From Pseudomonadota bacterium (GTDB lineage Bacteria; Pseudomonadota; Alphaproteobacteria; Sphingomonadales; Sphingomonadaceae), in assembly GCA_023458055.1 (NCBI GenBank), contig JAEXAW010000060.1:1-64000 (forward strand): 64,000 bases of DNA, written 5' to 3'. Of this stretch, positions 53,147-63,286 are shown one piece after another. Positions within the stretch are counted from its first letter, which is position 1. The number at the start of each line of letters is the position of its first letter. The notes beneath the pieces were generated by a model. The model did not search any database and was not told where the DNA came from. It saw only the letters and a program-made list of their open reading frames with translations. Made by a program: the position numbers and the translations under genes.

Positions 53147-54127
53147 ATGTCCGCGCCCGCATCGCTCCCCGCCCAGTTCAGCAATCTGCGCCTCCCCGTC
53201 ATCGGCTCGCCCTTGTTCATCATATCGGGCCCCGAACTGGTCATCGCCCAGTGCAAGGCGGGGGTGATAGGCAGCTTCCCGGCGCTCAATGCGCGCCCGC
53301 AAAGCCTGCTCGATGAATGGCTGCACCAGATTACCGAGGAGTTGGCCGCGCATAACCGCGACAATCCGGATCGCCCCGCCGCACCCTTTGCGGTCAACCA
53401 GATCGTCCATAAATCGAACGACCGGCTCGAAGCCGACATGATGACTTGTGCCAAATGGCAGGTGCCGATGGTGATCACCTCGCTGGGCGCCCGCGAAGAT
53501 GTGTTCGCCGCAGTCAAGGGCTGGGGCGGTATTGCGCTCCATGACGTCATCAACGACCGTTTTGCCCATAAGGCGGTCGAAAAAGGCGCGAGCGGCCTCA
53601 TTCCGGTCGCAGCAGGCGCTGGCGGCCATGCGGGCGTGCAATCGCCCTTTGCCCTGATGCAGGAAATCCGCAGCTGGTTCGATGGTCCGGTCGCGCTGTC
53701 CGGTTCGATTGCGCATGGCCGCTCGATCCTTGCAGCGCAGGCGCTGGGCGCGGACTTCGCCTATGTCGGCTCGGCCTTCATCGCGACGCACGAGGCGAAC
53801 GCCCAAGCAGAATATAAGCAGGAAATCGTTGAATCGAGCGCCGCCGATATTGTCTATTCGAGCCTCTTCACCGGGGTGCACGGCAATTATCTGCGCGGCT
53901 CCATCGTCAAGGCGGGGCTGGACCCGGATCACCTCCCCGATGGCGATGTCACCAAAATGAATTTTGGCTCGGGCGGCAATACCGAAGCCAAAGCGTGGAA
54001 AGACATTTGGGGGTCGGGCCAGGGCGTCGGCGCGATCCATCAGGTCACCAGCGTCGAAGAGCGAGTCGCACAGTTCGAAGCCGAATATCGCGCGGCGAAG
54101 GAAGCGCTGCTCGCGCGCCTCAAATAG
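53147..54127 (+). CDS. Nitronate monooxygenase family protein
   Basis: A 326-residue FMN-dependent TIM-barrel protein of the nitronate monooxygenase/2-nitropropane dioxygenase family. Signatures: PVIGSPLFIISGPELVIAQC at the start, LIPVAAGAGGHAG for the catalytic His and phosphate region, and SGSIAHGRSILAAQALGADF followed by AYVGSAFIAT. It would oxidise toxic alkyl nitronates such as propionate-3-nitronate. The strong AAGGAG site precedes the start; the gene is single. Confidence 0.9.
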   Translation: MSAPASLPAQFSNLRLPVIGSPLFIISGPELVIAQCKAGVIGSFPALNARPQSLLDEWLHQITEELAAHNRDNPDRPAAPFAVNQIVHKSNDRLEADMMTCAKWQVPMVITSLGAREDVFAAVKGWGGIALHDVINDRFAHKAVEKGASGLIPVAAGAGGHAGVQSPFALMQEIRSWFDGPVALSGSIAHGRSILAAQALGADFAYVGSAFIATHEANAQAEYKQEIVESSAADIVYSSLFTGVHGNYLRGSIVKAGLDPDHLPDGDVTKMNFGSGGNTEAKAWKDIWGSGQGVGAIHQVTSVEERVAQFEAEYRAAKEALLARLK

Positions 54128-54266
54128 CGAATATGACGGTGAGATGACAGAAAATGAGCGACGAAACGCCGCGCGTCTAAACGAATCGATGATGGCAGCG
54201 CATCTTTGACAGATGTAAATTCGGGTCAAGAAAATTACCCGAACCTTGCAGCCAAGAGGTGCCGCC

Positions 54267-55220
54267 ATGCTTTCTGCCGTTGATGCTACCAGCCGGGCTT
54301 CGGCCCTCTCGACCACCAACCTCACGCCCGCCACAACCACCGGTTTGGGGGGCGGCTTAGGGGGCGGCTCTGCGGGACTCGTTCGCACCAGTGACTTGAG
54401 CGCGCCCAATGCGCGGCTCCAGATGCTCGAAGGCAAGCTTGCCTCGGGTCAGCAACTGTCGCCGGTCGAACAGGGCGAGATGGCGCGCCTGCGCGATGAT
54501 CTTGGCCGCAACGCTGATCTTGACGGGATCATCAAGGATATTGTCGACAAGATCATGAAGGCGCTGGAAGGGATCAAGGGCGCCGGGAAACCGCAAGGCC
54601 CCGACAAGGCCGAAGAGCCCGGCAAAACCGGCGGCCCCGCCAAGACCGACGGCCCCAACGCCGATGGCACGGTCAAAGGGGCCAAGACCATCGACGATTT
54701 CAACCTGGTCGGCGCGAGCGAGCAGGACAAGAAGGATTTCGCCGAGATGCTGGTCTATCTCCAGCGCGCCGGACCCGATGGCAAGGCGGTGTCGCCGACC
54801 GCCGTCGAATTGCTCGCCAAACTGCCCAAGGGGCAGACGGTCAAGATCAACAACCAGCATGATGACAGCTATAATCCGCGCACGGGCGAAATTGCCTGGG
54901 ATCCCCGTTCGGCCCTCAAAGTCGGTGGCACGGATAAATATCAATCCCCTGCGCTCGGCTTTATCCACGAGGTCGACCATGCGGTGAACCTTCTCAAAAA
55001 TCCGAAGCCGACCGGCGATGGGTATGAAAATACCGAGGAAAAGCGGGTGATCACGGGTTCGGAAACCCAGATTGCGCATGATCTCGGCGAGCCGACCCGC
55101 ACCGATCATGGCGGGGCGGTGGTCCATGTGAAATCGGCGACCGACCACACGGATACGCCCTATACCAAGCCGGGCAAAAATCATGGCGGCGGCGGTCGGA
55201 TGAAGCCGATCCCGGAATAA
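54267..55220 (+). CDS. Predicted effector-like zinc metallopeptidase (M91/NleD-like)
   Basis: A 317-residue protein with a Ser/Thr/Gly-rich N-terminus, helical region (about 45-105), a Gly/Pro/Lys linker (105-140) and a C-terminal domain with the zinc motif HEVDH (234-238) in SPALGFIHEVDHAVNLL, followed by TEEKRVITGSET, where a third ligand Glu is likely. This pattern matches NleD-type (M91) peptidases, which are secreted effectors. It has no signal peptide, so delivery by a contact-dependent system would be needed. ATG 54267 follows AAGAGGTG. A lipoprotein gene follows and might protect the producer. Confidence 0.65.
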   Translation: MLSAVDATSRASALSTTNLTPATTTGLGGGLGGGSAGLVRTSDLSAPNARLQMLEGKLASGQQLSPVEQGEMARLRDDLGRNADLDGIIKDIVDKIMKALEGIKGAGKPQGPDKAEEPGKTGGPAKTDGPNADGTVKGAKTIDDFNLVGASEQDKKDFAEMLVYLQRAGPDGKAVSPTAVELLAKLPKGQTVKINNQHDDSYNPRTGEIAWDPRSALKVGGTDKYQSPALGFIHEVDHAVNLLKNPKPTGDGYENTEEKRVITGSETQIAHDLGEPTRTDHGGAVVHVKSATDHTDTPYTKPGKNHGGGGRMKPIPE

Positions 55221-55318
55221 GCGGATCGCCGCTTGATGTCCCAAGCGAGGTCGGTTCATGCCGCGCTCATCCGGCGCGGCATAACCAGTTGCCAACAAAT
55301 TGATAAGGGAGCTTGCCG

Positions 55319-55804
55319 ATGGCGATTGGGACTAACATTGGCCGTCCGATGCTGATAGTTTTGCCGCTGGCGCTTGTCGCAAGCGCCTGCACCGCTGCAC
55401 CCGCCACTAACGCCACCGCTGTTCCGGAGAAAAGCATGACAGCTACCCTCAGCGCCGATTGCGCCATTGTTTCCGCCAAGATCGCTCTCCTCGAGGAAAG
55501 CTTGCTGACGCGCGCGCAGCTCACGCCCGAAGCGGCGGAAGCCAAAGGGCCGGTCAGCGAATTGAAGGCGGGCGATCCGCGGGTGAAGTCATTGCAAGCC
55601 TTGCTCGACAAAACCCCGCTCGCCCCCAGCGAAGCGACGTCGGTCGACCCGCGCCTCGTGATCCGGCTCGCTTGCGACAATGGCCGCGAGCGGCTCATCA
55701 CCGGTTCGGCGAGCCATGACGGCACGATGATTGTCGAGATGGATGGCGCGCGCTATGCCGCCCCGGCGAGCCTCCGCCGCGAACTCGAAGCGCTGCTGCG
55801 CTAA
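55319..55804 (+). CDS. Small lipoprotein next to the HEXXH protein
   Basis: A 161-residue protein with signal peptide and lipobox LVASAC, so it is anchored in the periplasm-facing leaflet. The mature part is helical at first (SAKIALLEESLLTRAQL) then beta-like, ending DGTMIVEMDGARYAAP. No family is recognised. It follows the metallopeptidase gene by 98 bp in the same direction, an arrangement seen for effector and immunity pairs, but this remains a guess. AAGGGAG precedes ATG 55319. Confidence 0.6.
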   Translation: MAIGTNIGRPMLIVLPLALVASACTAAPATNATAVPEKSMTATLSADCAIVSAKIALLEESLLTRAQLTPEAAEAKGPVSELKAGDPRVKSLQALLDKTPLAPSEATSVDPRLVIRLACDNGRERLITGSASHDGTMIVEMDGARYAAPASLRRELEALLR

Positions 55805-55823
55805 ACCGCCCGCCTCTATCGGC

Positions 55824-57779
55824 TTAAATTTCGACCTGGCTGCCCAGTTCAACCACGCGATTGGTCGGCAGACGGAAGAATTCCATCGCGCTTTCCGCGT
55901 TGCGCATCATCCATGCAAACAGCTTTTCGCGCCAGATCGGCATGCCGGGGCGCTTGGACGCAAGCAATGTCTGGCGCGACAGGAAGAAGCTTGTATCCAT
56001 CATCTTGAAGGTCGCGCCGCATGCCGAGTTGCGCGCGAGCGCTGCGGGCACGTCGGGTTCCTGCATGAACCCATAACGGATGATCATGCGGTGGAAGCCG
56101 TTCCCCAGATCCTCAACCGTCGTCTGCTTTTCTTCATCGACCACCGGCACGTCCATGATCTTGACCGTCATCAGGATGATGCGTTCGTGGAGCACCCGGT
56201 TATGCTTCAGGTTATGGAGCAGCGCATGGGGCACGCCTTGCGCCGTCGATGTCATGAACACCGCCGTACCCGGAACGCGCGCGGCGCTATTGGCGGCGGA
56301 GGAAATAAACACCGGGATCGGCATTGCGGCTTCCTTCATCCGGTCCTGCATCAGCTTGCGCCCGCGCGACCAGGTGGTCAGCAAGGTAAAGATCGCGAGC
56401 CCCATGGCAAGCGGCACCCAGCCACCATCCGGCACCTTGATCAGGTTCGCGCCGAGATAGGCCATATCGACGGTGATGAAGAGGAGAAGCAACGGAATCG
56501 CGCGCCAGGCCGGCCATTTCCACAAGGAGAAGAGCACAACGCCGAGGAGGATCGTATCAATCGTCACCGCGCCGGTCACCGCGATACCATAAGCCGCCGC
56601 GAGGTTCGACGAGGAGCGGAAGAACAATACCAGCGTAATCACCAGCACGCAGAGCGCCCAGTTGACCGCAGGCACATAAATCTGCCCGGCGGCTTTTTCA
56701 CTGGTGTGGCGGATGCTCATGCGCGGGATGAAGCCGAGCTGGATCGCCATGCGGGTGAGCGAGAAGGCGCCCGAGATCACCGCCTGACTGGCGATAATGG
56801 TCGCCAGCAGCGCAAGGATGATCACCGGCACGCGCACCGCATCCGGGATCATCACGAAGAAGGGATCCTTGATGAATTCCACCATTTGCTCGGGCGGCGC
56901 GCTTAGCACCATCGCCCCCTGCCCCATATAGTTGAGCAAGATGCACGGGAGCACAAATATGCCCCAACTCAAACCAATCGGGCGGCGGCCGAAATGGCCC
57001 ATATCGGCGTAAAGCGCCTCGGCCCCGGTAATCGCCAGCACGACCGCGCCCATCGCCACAAAGGCGCGGAAACCATCGGTCATGAAAAAGTGGAACGCAT
57101 TGAGCGGGTTGATCATCTCAAGCGCCACCATCGGCATTTTGACGAGGTGAATCAGCCCCATCGCCGCGAGCGCAAGGAAATAGAGGATCATGATCGGGCC
57201 GAACAGCTTGCCGACCTTTTCGGTGCCGCGCGACTGGATCGCGAACAGACCGAGCAGGATCGCCACCGCAATCGGCACGATATAAGGTTTAAACCCTTCA
57301 TTGATGTAGGGCAGACCCTCGGTCGCCGACAGCACCGACATCGCCGGGGTAATCATCGAGTCGCCATAAAATAGCGCGGTTGCAAATACCCCGAGCAGGA
57401 CAATCGGCGCGGTCCATTTCGCGCCTTGGGTGCTGCGGTTGATGAGCGCGAGCAGTGCAAGGCTGCCGCCCTCGCCCTTATTGTCGGCCTTCATGATGAT
57501 GAGCACATATTTCAGCGTCACCACAATCATCATCGACCAGAAGACGAGGCTCAGCACCCCGAAAATATGGAGCTGGTCCGGGTGGATCGGGTGATGCCCC
57601 GCAAAGGTTTCGCGAAACGCATAGATCGGGCTGGTCCCGATGTCGCCGAACACGACACCGATGGCCCCCACCATCAGCGCGCCGAGCGAGCCGTGATGGG
57701 CGTGTTCATGTTCTTCATCAATATCGGTATGGTGCGGGTCCAGCTTTTGCGGGGCCGACGCGGCAGCGGTCTCGGTCAT
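55824..57779 (-). CDS. kup: KUP-family potassium uptake transporter
   Basis: A 651-residue K+/H+ symporter. The N-terminal [20 protein letters not shown] and [11 protein letters not shown] are the Kup signature; about 12 membrane helices follow, then a soluble C-terminal domain. Length and motifs match bacterial Kup. ATG 57779 follows AGGGTA; an upstream ATG at 57803 is less likely. A His-rich acidic stretch ([15 protein letters not shown]) precedes the first helix. Confidence 0.93.
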   Translation of the reverse strand: MTETAAASAPQKLDPHHTDIDEEHEHAHHGSLGALMVGAIGVVFGDIGTSPIYAFRETFAGHHPIHPDQLHIFGVLSLVFWSMMIVVTLKYVLIIMKADNKGEGGSLALLALINRSTQGAKWTAPIVLLGVFATALFYGDSMITPAMSVLSATEGLPYINEGFKPYIVPIAVAILLGLFAIQSRGTEKVGKLFGPIMILYFLALAAMGLIHLVKMPMVALEMINPLNAFHFFMTDGFRAFVAMGAVVLAITGAEALYADMGHFGRRPIGLSWGIFVLPCILLNYMGQGAMVLSAPPEQMVEFIKDPFFVMIPDAVRVPVIILALLATIIASQAVISGAFSLTRMAIQLGFIPRMSIRHTSEKAAGQIYVPAVNWALCVLVITLVLFFRSSSNLAAAYGIAVTGAVTIDTILLGVVLFSLWKWPAWRAIPLLLLFITVDMAYLGANLIKVPDGGWVPLAMGLAIFTLLTTWSRGRKLMQDRMKEAAMPIPVFISSAANSAARVPGTAVFMTSTAQGVPHALLHNLKHNRVLHERIILMTVKIMDVPVVDEEKQTTVEDLGNGFHRMIIRYGFMQEPDVPAALARNSACGATFKMMDTSFFLSRQTLLASKRPGMPIWREKLFAWMMRNAESAMEFFRLPTNRVVELGSQVEI

Positions 57780-57952
57780 AAGATACCCTGTAAATGCCTG
57801 CATCCCTGTGCAGAGCCGGACCCGGCTTTACCCTTACCCGAACGCCCCCACAAGCAGGAAAGAGCCGGGCCGCTATCATGCTCCGATAGCAGACGCAATG
57901 TAACATTTTTGCACTGCAAAAACATCATATAAGATGATGATAAGGTTATGTT

Positions 57953-58606
57953 TTATTTTGAAGGCGGCGCTGGCGTGGCGTCCGCCGCTTCGGCCTCGTT
58001 CAGCATTTTGAGCCGCGACTCCAGGTCGGCGCGCCACGGGGCCCCCGCCGGGGTGCGGTCGAGCAGGCCCTGCCACTGGCGCCGGGCTTCGGCCCAGTCG
58101 CGCTGCTGCGCCGCCGCCATGCCGAGAAACAGCGGCGGGCCGACATGGTTGGGATCGAGCTGTTGCGCGCGTTCAATCGCCGCGATGGCCGCCGGGGTCA
58201 TCACGCCTTCCGACGCATTGGCGAGCGCATCGCCATAAGCCACCCAGATATCCGCGCTGTCGGGATAGCGCATGACCCCGCCATAAAGCACGCGCGCCGC
58301 ATTGGCGGAACTGCCCTGTCGCTGGAGCGCATCGGCGAGCGCAATATAGCGCGCGGGCGGGCCATAGCGGTCGGTGATGCCCTGACGCGGATCATCGATC
58401 ACCTCGCCGAAGCCGTCCATCCGCACCGGTTTTTCGGACGGCGCACCGGCAAGTCCCGGCTGCCCCTGCCAGCTATAGCCCGCCAGCCCCAGCGCAAGCG
58501 CGGCAGCAACAGGCAGCCGTCCCGCCTTGGGCATCCGCGCCGCAAAGGCGAGGATCAGCCACAGCAAGGCGGCAATCGCAAGGATGACGAGCATAGTCTG
58601 CGGCAT
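57953..58606 (-). CDS. ccmI: Cytochrome c biogenesis TPR protein CcmI/CycH-like
   Basis: A 217-residue protein with an N-terminal membrane helix pair (LVILAIAALLWLILAFAA and LPVAAALALGLAGY) and a periplasmic TPR region (IALADALQRQGSSANAARVL and IAAIERAQQLDPNHVGPPLFLG). In system I cytochrome c maturation CcmI presents apocytochrome to the heme lyase. It is the last gene of the ccm cluster and overlaps ccmH (TGATG). Confidence 0.82.
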   Translation of the reverse strand: MPQTMLVILAIAALLWLILAFAARMPKAGRLPVAAALALGLAGYSWQGQPGLAGAPSEKPVRMDGFGEVIDDPRQGITDRYGPPARYIALADALQRQGSSANAARVLYGGVMRYPDSADIWVAYGDALANASEGVMTPAAIAAIERAQQLDPNHVGPPLFLGMAAAQQRDWAEARRQWQGLLDRTPAGAPWRADLESRLKMLNEAEAADATPAPPSK

Positions 58607-59103
58607 CAATAACCCTCCCCATCATAGGGTTCATCATCGACTTGCGGTTGGTAGGCCGTGCGCTCGACGACGGCCGCATCACCCCCGACCCGCGCGAACC
58701 GCCGCCACACAAAATAGGCCCCGCCCGCAAGCAGCAGGAGCGGCATCAGCCACAACAGCAACGTCGATCCGCGCGCTGGCGGGTCATAGCTGATCCAGTC
58801 GCCATAGCGGTCGATCAGCCATTGCCGCACCGCTTCGGGATCATCGCCCGCCTTGATCTTCTGCCGCACGATATTGCGTACATCGCCCGCCATTGAGGCA
58901 TCGCTGTCGGCGACCGACTGGCTCTGGCAGGTGAGGCAGCGCAATGTTTCCATCAGCGCCTGCGCTTTGGCTTCCTGCGCCGGGTCTTCGAGTTGCTTAT
59001 AAGCATAAGGCGCGGGCGGCAGCTTGTCCTGCGCGGCGGCAGGCGCGGTCACGCCGATCACGGCCAGCGCCGCAAGCAACAGGGCGACCAGCCGCACGAT
59101 CAT
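58606..59103 (-). CDS. ccmH: Cytochrome c biogenesis thiol-reductase CcmH
   Basis: A 165-residue protein with signal peptide, the LRCLTCQSQSVADSDA motif whose CxxC reduces the apocytochrome heme-binding cysteines, and a C-terminal membrane helix (STLLLWLMPLLLLAGGAYFVW). This is the short CcmH (Ccl2) form; the TPR part is the separate ccmI downstream. It overlaps ccmG by ATGA and ccmI by one base. Confidence 0.93.
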   Translation of the reverse strand: MIVRLVALLLAALAVIGVTAPAAAQDKLPPAPYAYKQLEDPAQEAKAQALMETLRCLTCQSQSVADSDASMAGDVRNIVRQKIKAGDDPEAVRQWLIDRYGDWISYDPPARGSTLLLWLMPLLLLAGGAYFVWRRFARVGGDAAVVERTAYQPQVDDEPYDGEGY

Positions 59104-59636
59104 TTCATCTTCTCGAGCTTGGCGATGATTTCGGGCACGTCCGCTTCGACAATCACGCCCTGAATTTGTTCGCGCACAATGCCTTTGCCATCAATCAGGA
59201 AGCTTTCGGGCACGCCCGACGAACCGATCGCGATCTGCACCCCGCTATCCCTGTCTGCGCCGATCCGCGCATAGGGATTGCCGTTTTTGGCGAGGAATTT
59301 GGCAAGATCTTCCGGCGTGTCGCGGATCGCGATGCCTTCGATGATGACGCCCTTCTGCTTCAACTCTTCCAGCACCGGCGCTTCGGCGGCGCAGGGGATG
59401 CACCAGCTTGCAAAAATATTGAGAATGCGCGGTTGGCCGGTGGCAAGGTCGCTGCTTTTCAAGCCTTCCACCCCTGCGGTCGCGGGTGGCAGATCAAAGG
59501 TCGGCATGGGTTTATTCACCCATTTGGAGGTGATCAGCTGCTGCTGGCCTTCCGGATGGACGAGGCCGCGCAGGAACATGCCGAGGAGCAGCGCCGCAAT
59601 CATCAACGGCACCCACTTGACCCAGCCATTCATCAT
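59100..59636 (-). CDS. ccmG: Thiol:disulfide interchange protein CcmG/DsbE
   Basis: A 178-residue membrane-anchored thioredoxin. One N-terminal helix (VPLMIAALLLGMFLRGLV) leads to the periplasmic domain with active site ASWCIPCAAEAP and the cis-Pro in GVPESF, as in CcmG, which reduces the apocytochrome/CcmH disulfide. ATG 59636 overlaps the ccmF stop (ATGATGA), and the end overlaps ccmH. Confidence 0.93.
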   Translation of the reverse strand: MMNGWVKWVPLMIAALLLGMFLRGLVHPEGQQQLITSKWVNKPMPTFDLPPATAGVEGLKSSDLATGQPRILNIFASWCIPCAAEAPVLEELKQKGVIIEGIAIRDTPEDLAKFLAKNGNPYARIGADRDSGVQIAIGSSGVPESFLIDGKGIVREQIQGVIVEADVPEIIAKLEKMK

Positions 59637-61615
59637 GCTTGCTCCCATTTGCGTTCGGCGCGGCGACGAAACCAGCGGCGGATGCGGTGGAACAGATCGA
59701 TGCGCCCGAGCAAAGCCAGTGCCCCGCCCGCCGCGATCATGAACCCGCCAAGCCAGATCAAGGTCACAAAAGGTTTCCACCACAGCCGCAACTGATAGCG
59801 GCCATCCGCGTTGCGGTCTCCGACAACCGCGTAAAGCTGTCCATTCCAGCGCGTCAGCAGCGCCGCTTCATTGGTGGTCGTGCTGGCCGGCATCCCCGAA
59901 GGATCACGCATCATCGGCTGCATGAAGGTCCGCGCTTGCGGGCGCAAGATGTGACGCTTGCCGCCTTCGCCATTGCGCGCGGCCAGCTGCGCTTCAATCG
60001 CGGTCCAATTGGGTCCGGCGACCGGCACGCTGTCCACGAACAACACCCGCCAATCCCCGAGGCGCACCGTATCGCCGGGCTTGGCCGCAACCAGCTTTTC
60101 GGTGCTGAAGGCGCTTTCCGAGGCCATCCCGCCAAGGCTCACCGCAACGCCCAGATGCGCGAGTACCATGCCCCAGATGGTGAGCGGCGTGCGCCACAAA
60201 TTGCGCCCTTTGAGCGGAAGCAGCGTCGCAATGCTCACCCCGACCGCGAGCGACAGGCCGAGGAGCGGTAGCACGCCCATATGGCCTTTCGTCATGATCA
60301 GCGCGACCCCCAATGTGGCAACCGCCGCGCCGATCGGGATCATCAGCTTGTTGAGCAGCGCCGCTATATTGTCGCGCCGCCAGCGCAACAGCGGGCCGAC
60401 CGCCATCGCCGCCACCAGCAGCAACGCTATCGGGCCATTGACCTTGTTGAAATAGGGCGGGCCGATGGAGACCTTGTCGCCCATCGCTTCGGCGACCATC
60501 GGCCACAGCGTGCCGATCAAGGTCACCGCGAGGATCACCGACAGCAACAGGTTGTTGATGACGAGCCCGCCTTCGCGGCTGACCAGGTCGAACTTTTCGC
60601 CTTCGGTGACGGTCCCGATGCGCGCGCCAAACAGGGCTAATGCCCCGCCGATATAGAGCACCAACAGCACGAGGATGAAGGTGCCGCGCGTCGGATCCAC
60701 TGCAAAGGCATGGACGCTGGTAAGGAGCCCCGAGCGCACGATGAAGGTGCCAACCATCGACATCGAAAAGGCGACCACCGCCAGCATCACCGTCCAGGCG
60801 CGCAAGGCATCGCGGGTCGCAGTGACACTCACCGAATGGAGCAAGGCGGTTGCCGCGAGCCACGGCACGAGCGACGCATTTTCGACCGGGTCCCAGAACC
60901 ACCAGCCGCCCCAGCCCAACTCATAATAAGCCCAATAGCTCCCCGCGGTGATGCCGAGCGTCAGGAAAATCCACGCACCCATCACCCAGGGCCGCATCGC
61001 GCGGGCAAAGGCGGGGTTGACCTCGCGGGTAAGGAGCGCGCCGACCGCAAAGCTGAACGCGACCGACAGTCCGACATAGCCGAGATAAAGCGTCGGTGGA
61101 TGGAAGGCGAGGCCCGGATCCTGGAGCAGCGGGTTGAGGCCAAGCCCGGTCGGCGCTGGCGGACTCAACCGCGCAAAGGGGTTCGATGCGAACAGCAAAA
61201 AGGCGTAAAAGCCGAGCGACAGTATGGCTTGGGCGACGAGCGTTGCGACCAGGGTGCGCTCATTGATCCGGCGTTCGAGGAGCGCCACCCCTGCCCCCGC
61301 AACGCCAAGGATCGACACCCACAACAGCATCGATCCTTCATGATTGCCCCACGCGCCGGCAATCTTGTACATCATCGGCTTTTCGATATGGCTGTTGCGC
61401 GCAACCAGATCGACCGATAAATCGGTGGTGACAAACAGCCAGATCAGCGCGCCAAAAGCGACCAGCGTGAGGAGCCCTTGCGCCACCGCTACGGGCCGCA
61501 CAATCCCGCCCAGCGCCTCGCGCCCCGGCTGGAGCGACAGGCTGCCGATCAAAATCTGCATCACCGCAAGCGCCGCGGCGAGCCACAGCATGGCAAGACC
61601 GGTTTCGGCGATCAT
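59633..61615 (-). CDS. ccmF: Heme lyase subunit CcmF
   Basis: A 660-residue integral membrane protein with about 15 helices. The tryptophan-rich WWD domain is present as GWGGWWFWDPVENASLVPWL, and the conserved His in HSVSVT and ENHEGSML-type segments are present (GAWGNHEGSMLLW). CcmF transfers heme from holo-CcmE to apocytochrome c. An intergenic repeat separates it from ccmE. Confidence 0.93.
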   Translation of the reverse strand: MIAETGLAMLWLAAALAVMQILIGSLSLQPGREALGGIVRPVAVAQGLLTLVAFGALIWLFVTTDLSVDLVARNSHIEKPMMYKIAGAWGNHEGSMLLWVSILGVAGAGVALLERRINERTLVATLVAQAILSLGFYAFLLFASNPFARLSPPAPTGLGLNPLLQDPGLAFHPPTLYLGYVGLSVAFSFAVGALLTREVNPAFARAMRPWVMGAWIFLTLGITAGSYWAYYELGWGGWWFWDPVENASLVPWLAATALLHSVSVTATRDALRAWTVMLAVVAFSMSMVGTFIVRSGLLTSVHAFAVDPTRGTFILVLLVLYIGGALALFGARIGTVTEGEKFDLVSREGGLVINNLLLSVILAVTLIGTLWPMVAEAMGDKVSIGPPYFNKVNGPIALLLVAAMAVGPLLRWRRDNIAALLNKLMIPIGAAVATLGVALIMTKGHMGVLPLLGLSLAVGVSIATLLPLKGRNLWRTPLTIWGMVLAHLGVAVSLGGMASESAFSTEKLVAAKPGDTVRLGDWRVLFVDSVPVAGPNWTAIEAQLAARNGEGGKRHILRPQARTFMQPMMRDPSGMPASTTTNEAALLTRWNGQLYAVVGDRNADGRYQLRLWWKPFVTLIWLGGFMIAAGGALALLGRIDLFHRIRRWFRRRAERKWEQA

Positions 61616-61802
61616 GGGCGCTCAGCCTTCCCTAAGGAGTCCGTCATTGCGAGCGCCGCAGGCGCGCTGCAATCCAGGGTTGAGCTATGCGAGTGGCCAC
61701 CCAAACCTCCGTTCCCCTCGAGCGAAGTCGAGAGGCGTTTACGCAGCGTTAGCGTGTCTCGACTTCGCTCGACACGAACGGATGTGGGAGATGATCCTGC
61801 CA
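61616..61802. repeat. Inverted repeat within the ccm operon
   Basis: Arms 61709-61735 and 61755-61781 are inverted (CCGTTCNNNTCGAGCGAAGT) with a 19-base loop. This sphingomonad-style repeat splits the otherwise overlapping ccm genes between ccmE and ccmF and could form a strong hairpin in the mRNA. Confidence 0.7.
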
Positions 61803-62312
61803 TCATTGCACACTCGTCCCATTCGTCTCGGCCCCATCCCGCACCGCCTGATGACGCTTCATTTCGGCCTGCATTTCCGGGCTCATATCCATTTGCGGCG
61901 GCATATAGCGTTCGTCATGCTTGGCGAGGATCTTGTCGGCGGTGAACACACCGTCCGCGCCCATTTGGCCATCGGCGATCATGCCGGAGCCTTCCTTGAA
62001 AAGATCGGGCGTAATCCCTTGAAAACGCACGGGAACCGTCGCCTTGCCATCGCTCGCTTCAAAGCGCAGCGTGACGCCATCGGCTTCCTTTTTTAGACTG
62101 CCGGGGACCACCATCCCGCCCAGCCTTATCGCCTGCCCGGGCGCAACGCCCTTGGTCGCGAGTTCCGAGGGCGCGTAGAAATAAGCCGCTTCATCCTTCA
62201 AGGCCGACGCGGCGAGCAAACCTGCGCCAATGATCGCAACCAGCGCGAGCAGCGCCAGAATAAGCCGCTGATGCTTCGCCTTCATGCGCTTGGGTTCGGG
62301 GGGTTGGAGCAT
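61803..62312 (-). CDS. ccmE: Cytochrome c maturation heme chaperone CcmE
   Basis: A 169-residue membrane-anchored beta-barrel protein. An N-terminal helix (LILALLALVAIIGAGLLAAS) precedes the OB-fold, with the covalent heme-binding His in AKHDERYMPPQ. ATG 62312 is one base after the ccmD stop; ATG 62285 is an alternative start closer to the usual family N-terminus. Confidence 0.92.
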   Translation of the reverse strand: MLQPPEPKRMKAKHQRLILALLALVAIIGAGLLAASALKDEAAYFYAPSELATKGVAPGQAIRLGGMVVPGSLKKEADGVTLRFEASDGKATVPVRFQGITPDLFKEGSGMIADGQMGADGVFTADKILAKHDERYMPPQMDMSPEMQAEMKRHQAVRDGAETNGTSVQ

Positions 62313-62313
62313 G

Positions 62314-62451
62314 TTAATCGCGATCTCTTTTTAACGCATCCGCGCGCGCCTCGGCCCGGCGCATCGCCGTATAGCTCCAGCCAAGCACGCCTGCGCTCAA
62401 GGCTAGGGTCAAGGCATAAGCCGCCCAGACGAAGGTCCATTGGTTCGCCAT
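62314..62451 (-). CDS. ccmD: Heme exporter protein CcmD
   Basis: A 45-residue single-helix protein (MANQWTFVWAAYALTLALSA at the start) with a charged C-terminal tail (RRAEARADALKRDRD), the standard CcmD form that stabilises CcmC and holo-CcmE. It overlaps the ccmC stop (TGATG) and lies between ccmC and ccmE, the standard position. Confidence 0.9.
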   Translation of the reverse strand: MANQWTFVWAAYALTLALSAGVLGWSYTAMRRAEARADALKRDRD

Positions 62452-63185
62452 CACACCGCCTCCATCGCCATGCGGCGCATACGGGCTTCAACGCGGATGT
62501 CGGCAATCGCCGCGCGCATCCGCATCAGCACAATGCCGCCGAACAACAGCGAAAAACCGGCGAGCGTCAGCCATAAGGGCCACAGGATCGCGCCATCAAT
62601 GCTGCTCCCGCGCACCGTAATGCTCGGCCCCTGATGGAGGCTGTTCCACCACACTACGGAGCGGTTGATGATCGGAATATTGATCGCGCCGACAAGGCCG
62701 TAAATCGCCGCCACCTTGGAGAGCGAACCTTTTTGCGCATTATCATCCTCGCTTGCATTGGCGAGCGCGATGAAGCCTGCATAGAGAAACAGGAGCACCA
62801 GCATCGAGGTCATGCGCCCGTCCCATTCCCACCAGGTCCCCCAGGTCGGCTTGCCCCAGATCGACCCGGTGGCAAGGCAGAGCGCGGTGAACAGCATCCC
62901 CGGCACGGCAATCGCGCGCGCGGCAATGCCGGCGAGCGGATGCCGCCACACCAATTGCACCAGCGCCGCAATCGCCAGGCTGGTCCAGCCGCCCATGCCA
63001 AGCCACGCGGCGGGCACATGAACATACATGATGCGCACGGTTTCGCCTTGCAGATAATCGGGCGGCGTCTGCGTAAGGCCAGCCCACGCGCCAATGCCGC
63101 TCAGCAGCAGCCCAAGGCCGATCAGCCAGGGCGTCAACGGCTTTGCAATCTTAAGGAACCGGGTCGGATTAGCGTAAGCGTGCAT
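62451..63185 (-). CDS. ccmC: Heme exporter protein CcmC
   Basis: A 244-residue membrane protein with six helices and the heme-handling WWD motif GTWWEWDGRMTS, flanked by the two His-containing loops (YVHVPAAWL and WWNSLHQGPS). It delivers heme to CcmE. It is the first gene of the ccm cluster in this window; ccmA and ccmB are not present upstream, so the exporter ATPase lies elsewhere. Confidence 0.93.
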   Translation of the reverse strand: MHAYANPTRFLKIAKPLTPWLIGLGLLLSGIGAWAGLTQTPPDYLQGETVRIMYVHVPAAWLGMGGWTSLAIAALVQLVWRHPLAGIAARAIAVPGMLFTALCLATGSIWGKPTWGTWWEWDGRMTSMLVLLFLYAGFIALANASEDDNAQKGSLSKVAAIYGLVGAINIPIINRSVVWWNSLHQGPSITVRGSSIDGAILWPLWLTLAGFSLLFGGIVLMRMRAAIADIRVEARMRRMAMEAV

Positions 63186-63286
63186 GGTTGGCCCGAGCCT
63201 TTAGGCGAAGTGGCGCTGCGTTTCCACTGATTTGAATCAAAGCTGTCAGCTTGGTGTCAGCGACGGTTAGCACTTCTCTTTTAATG

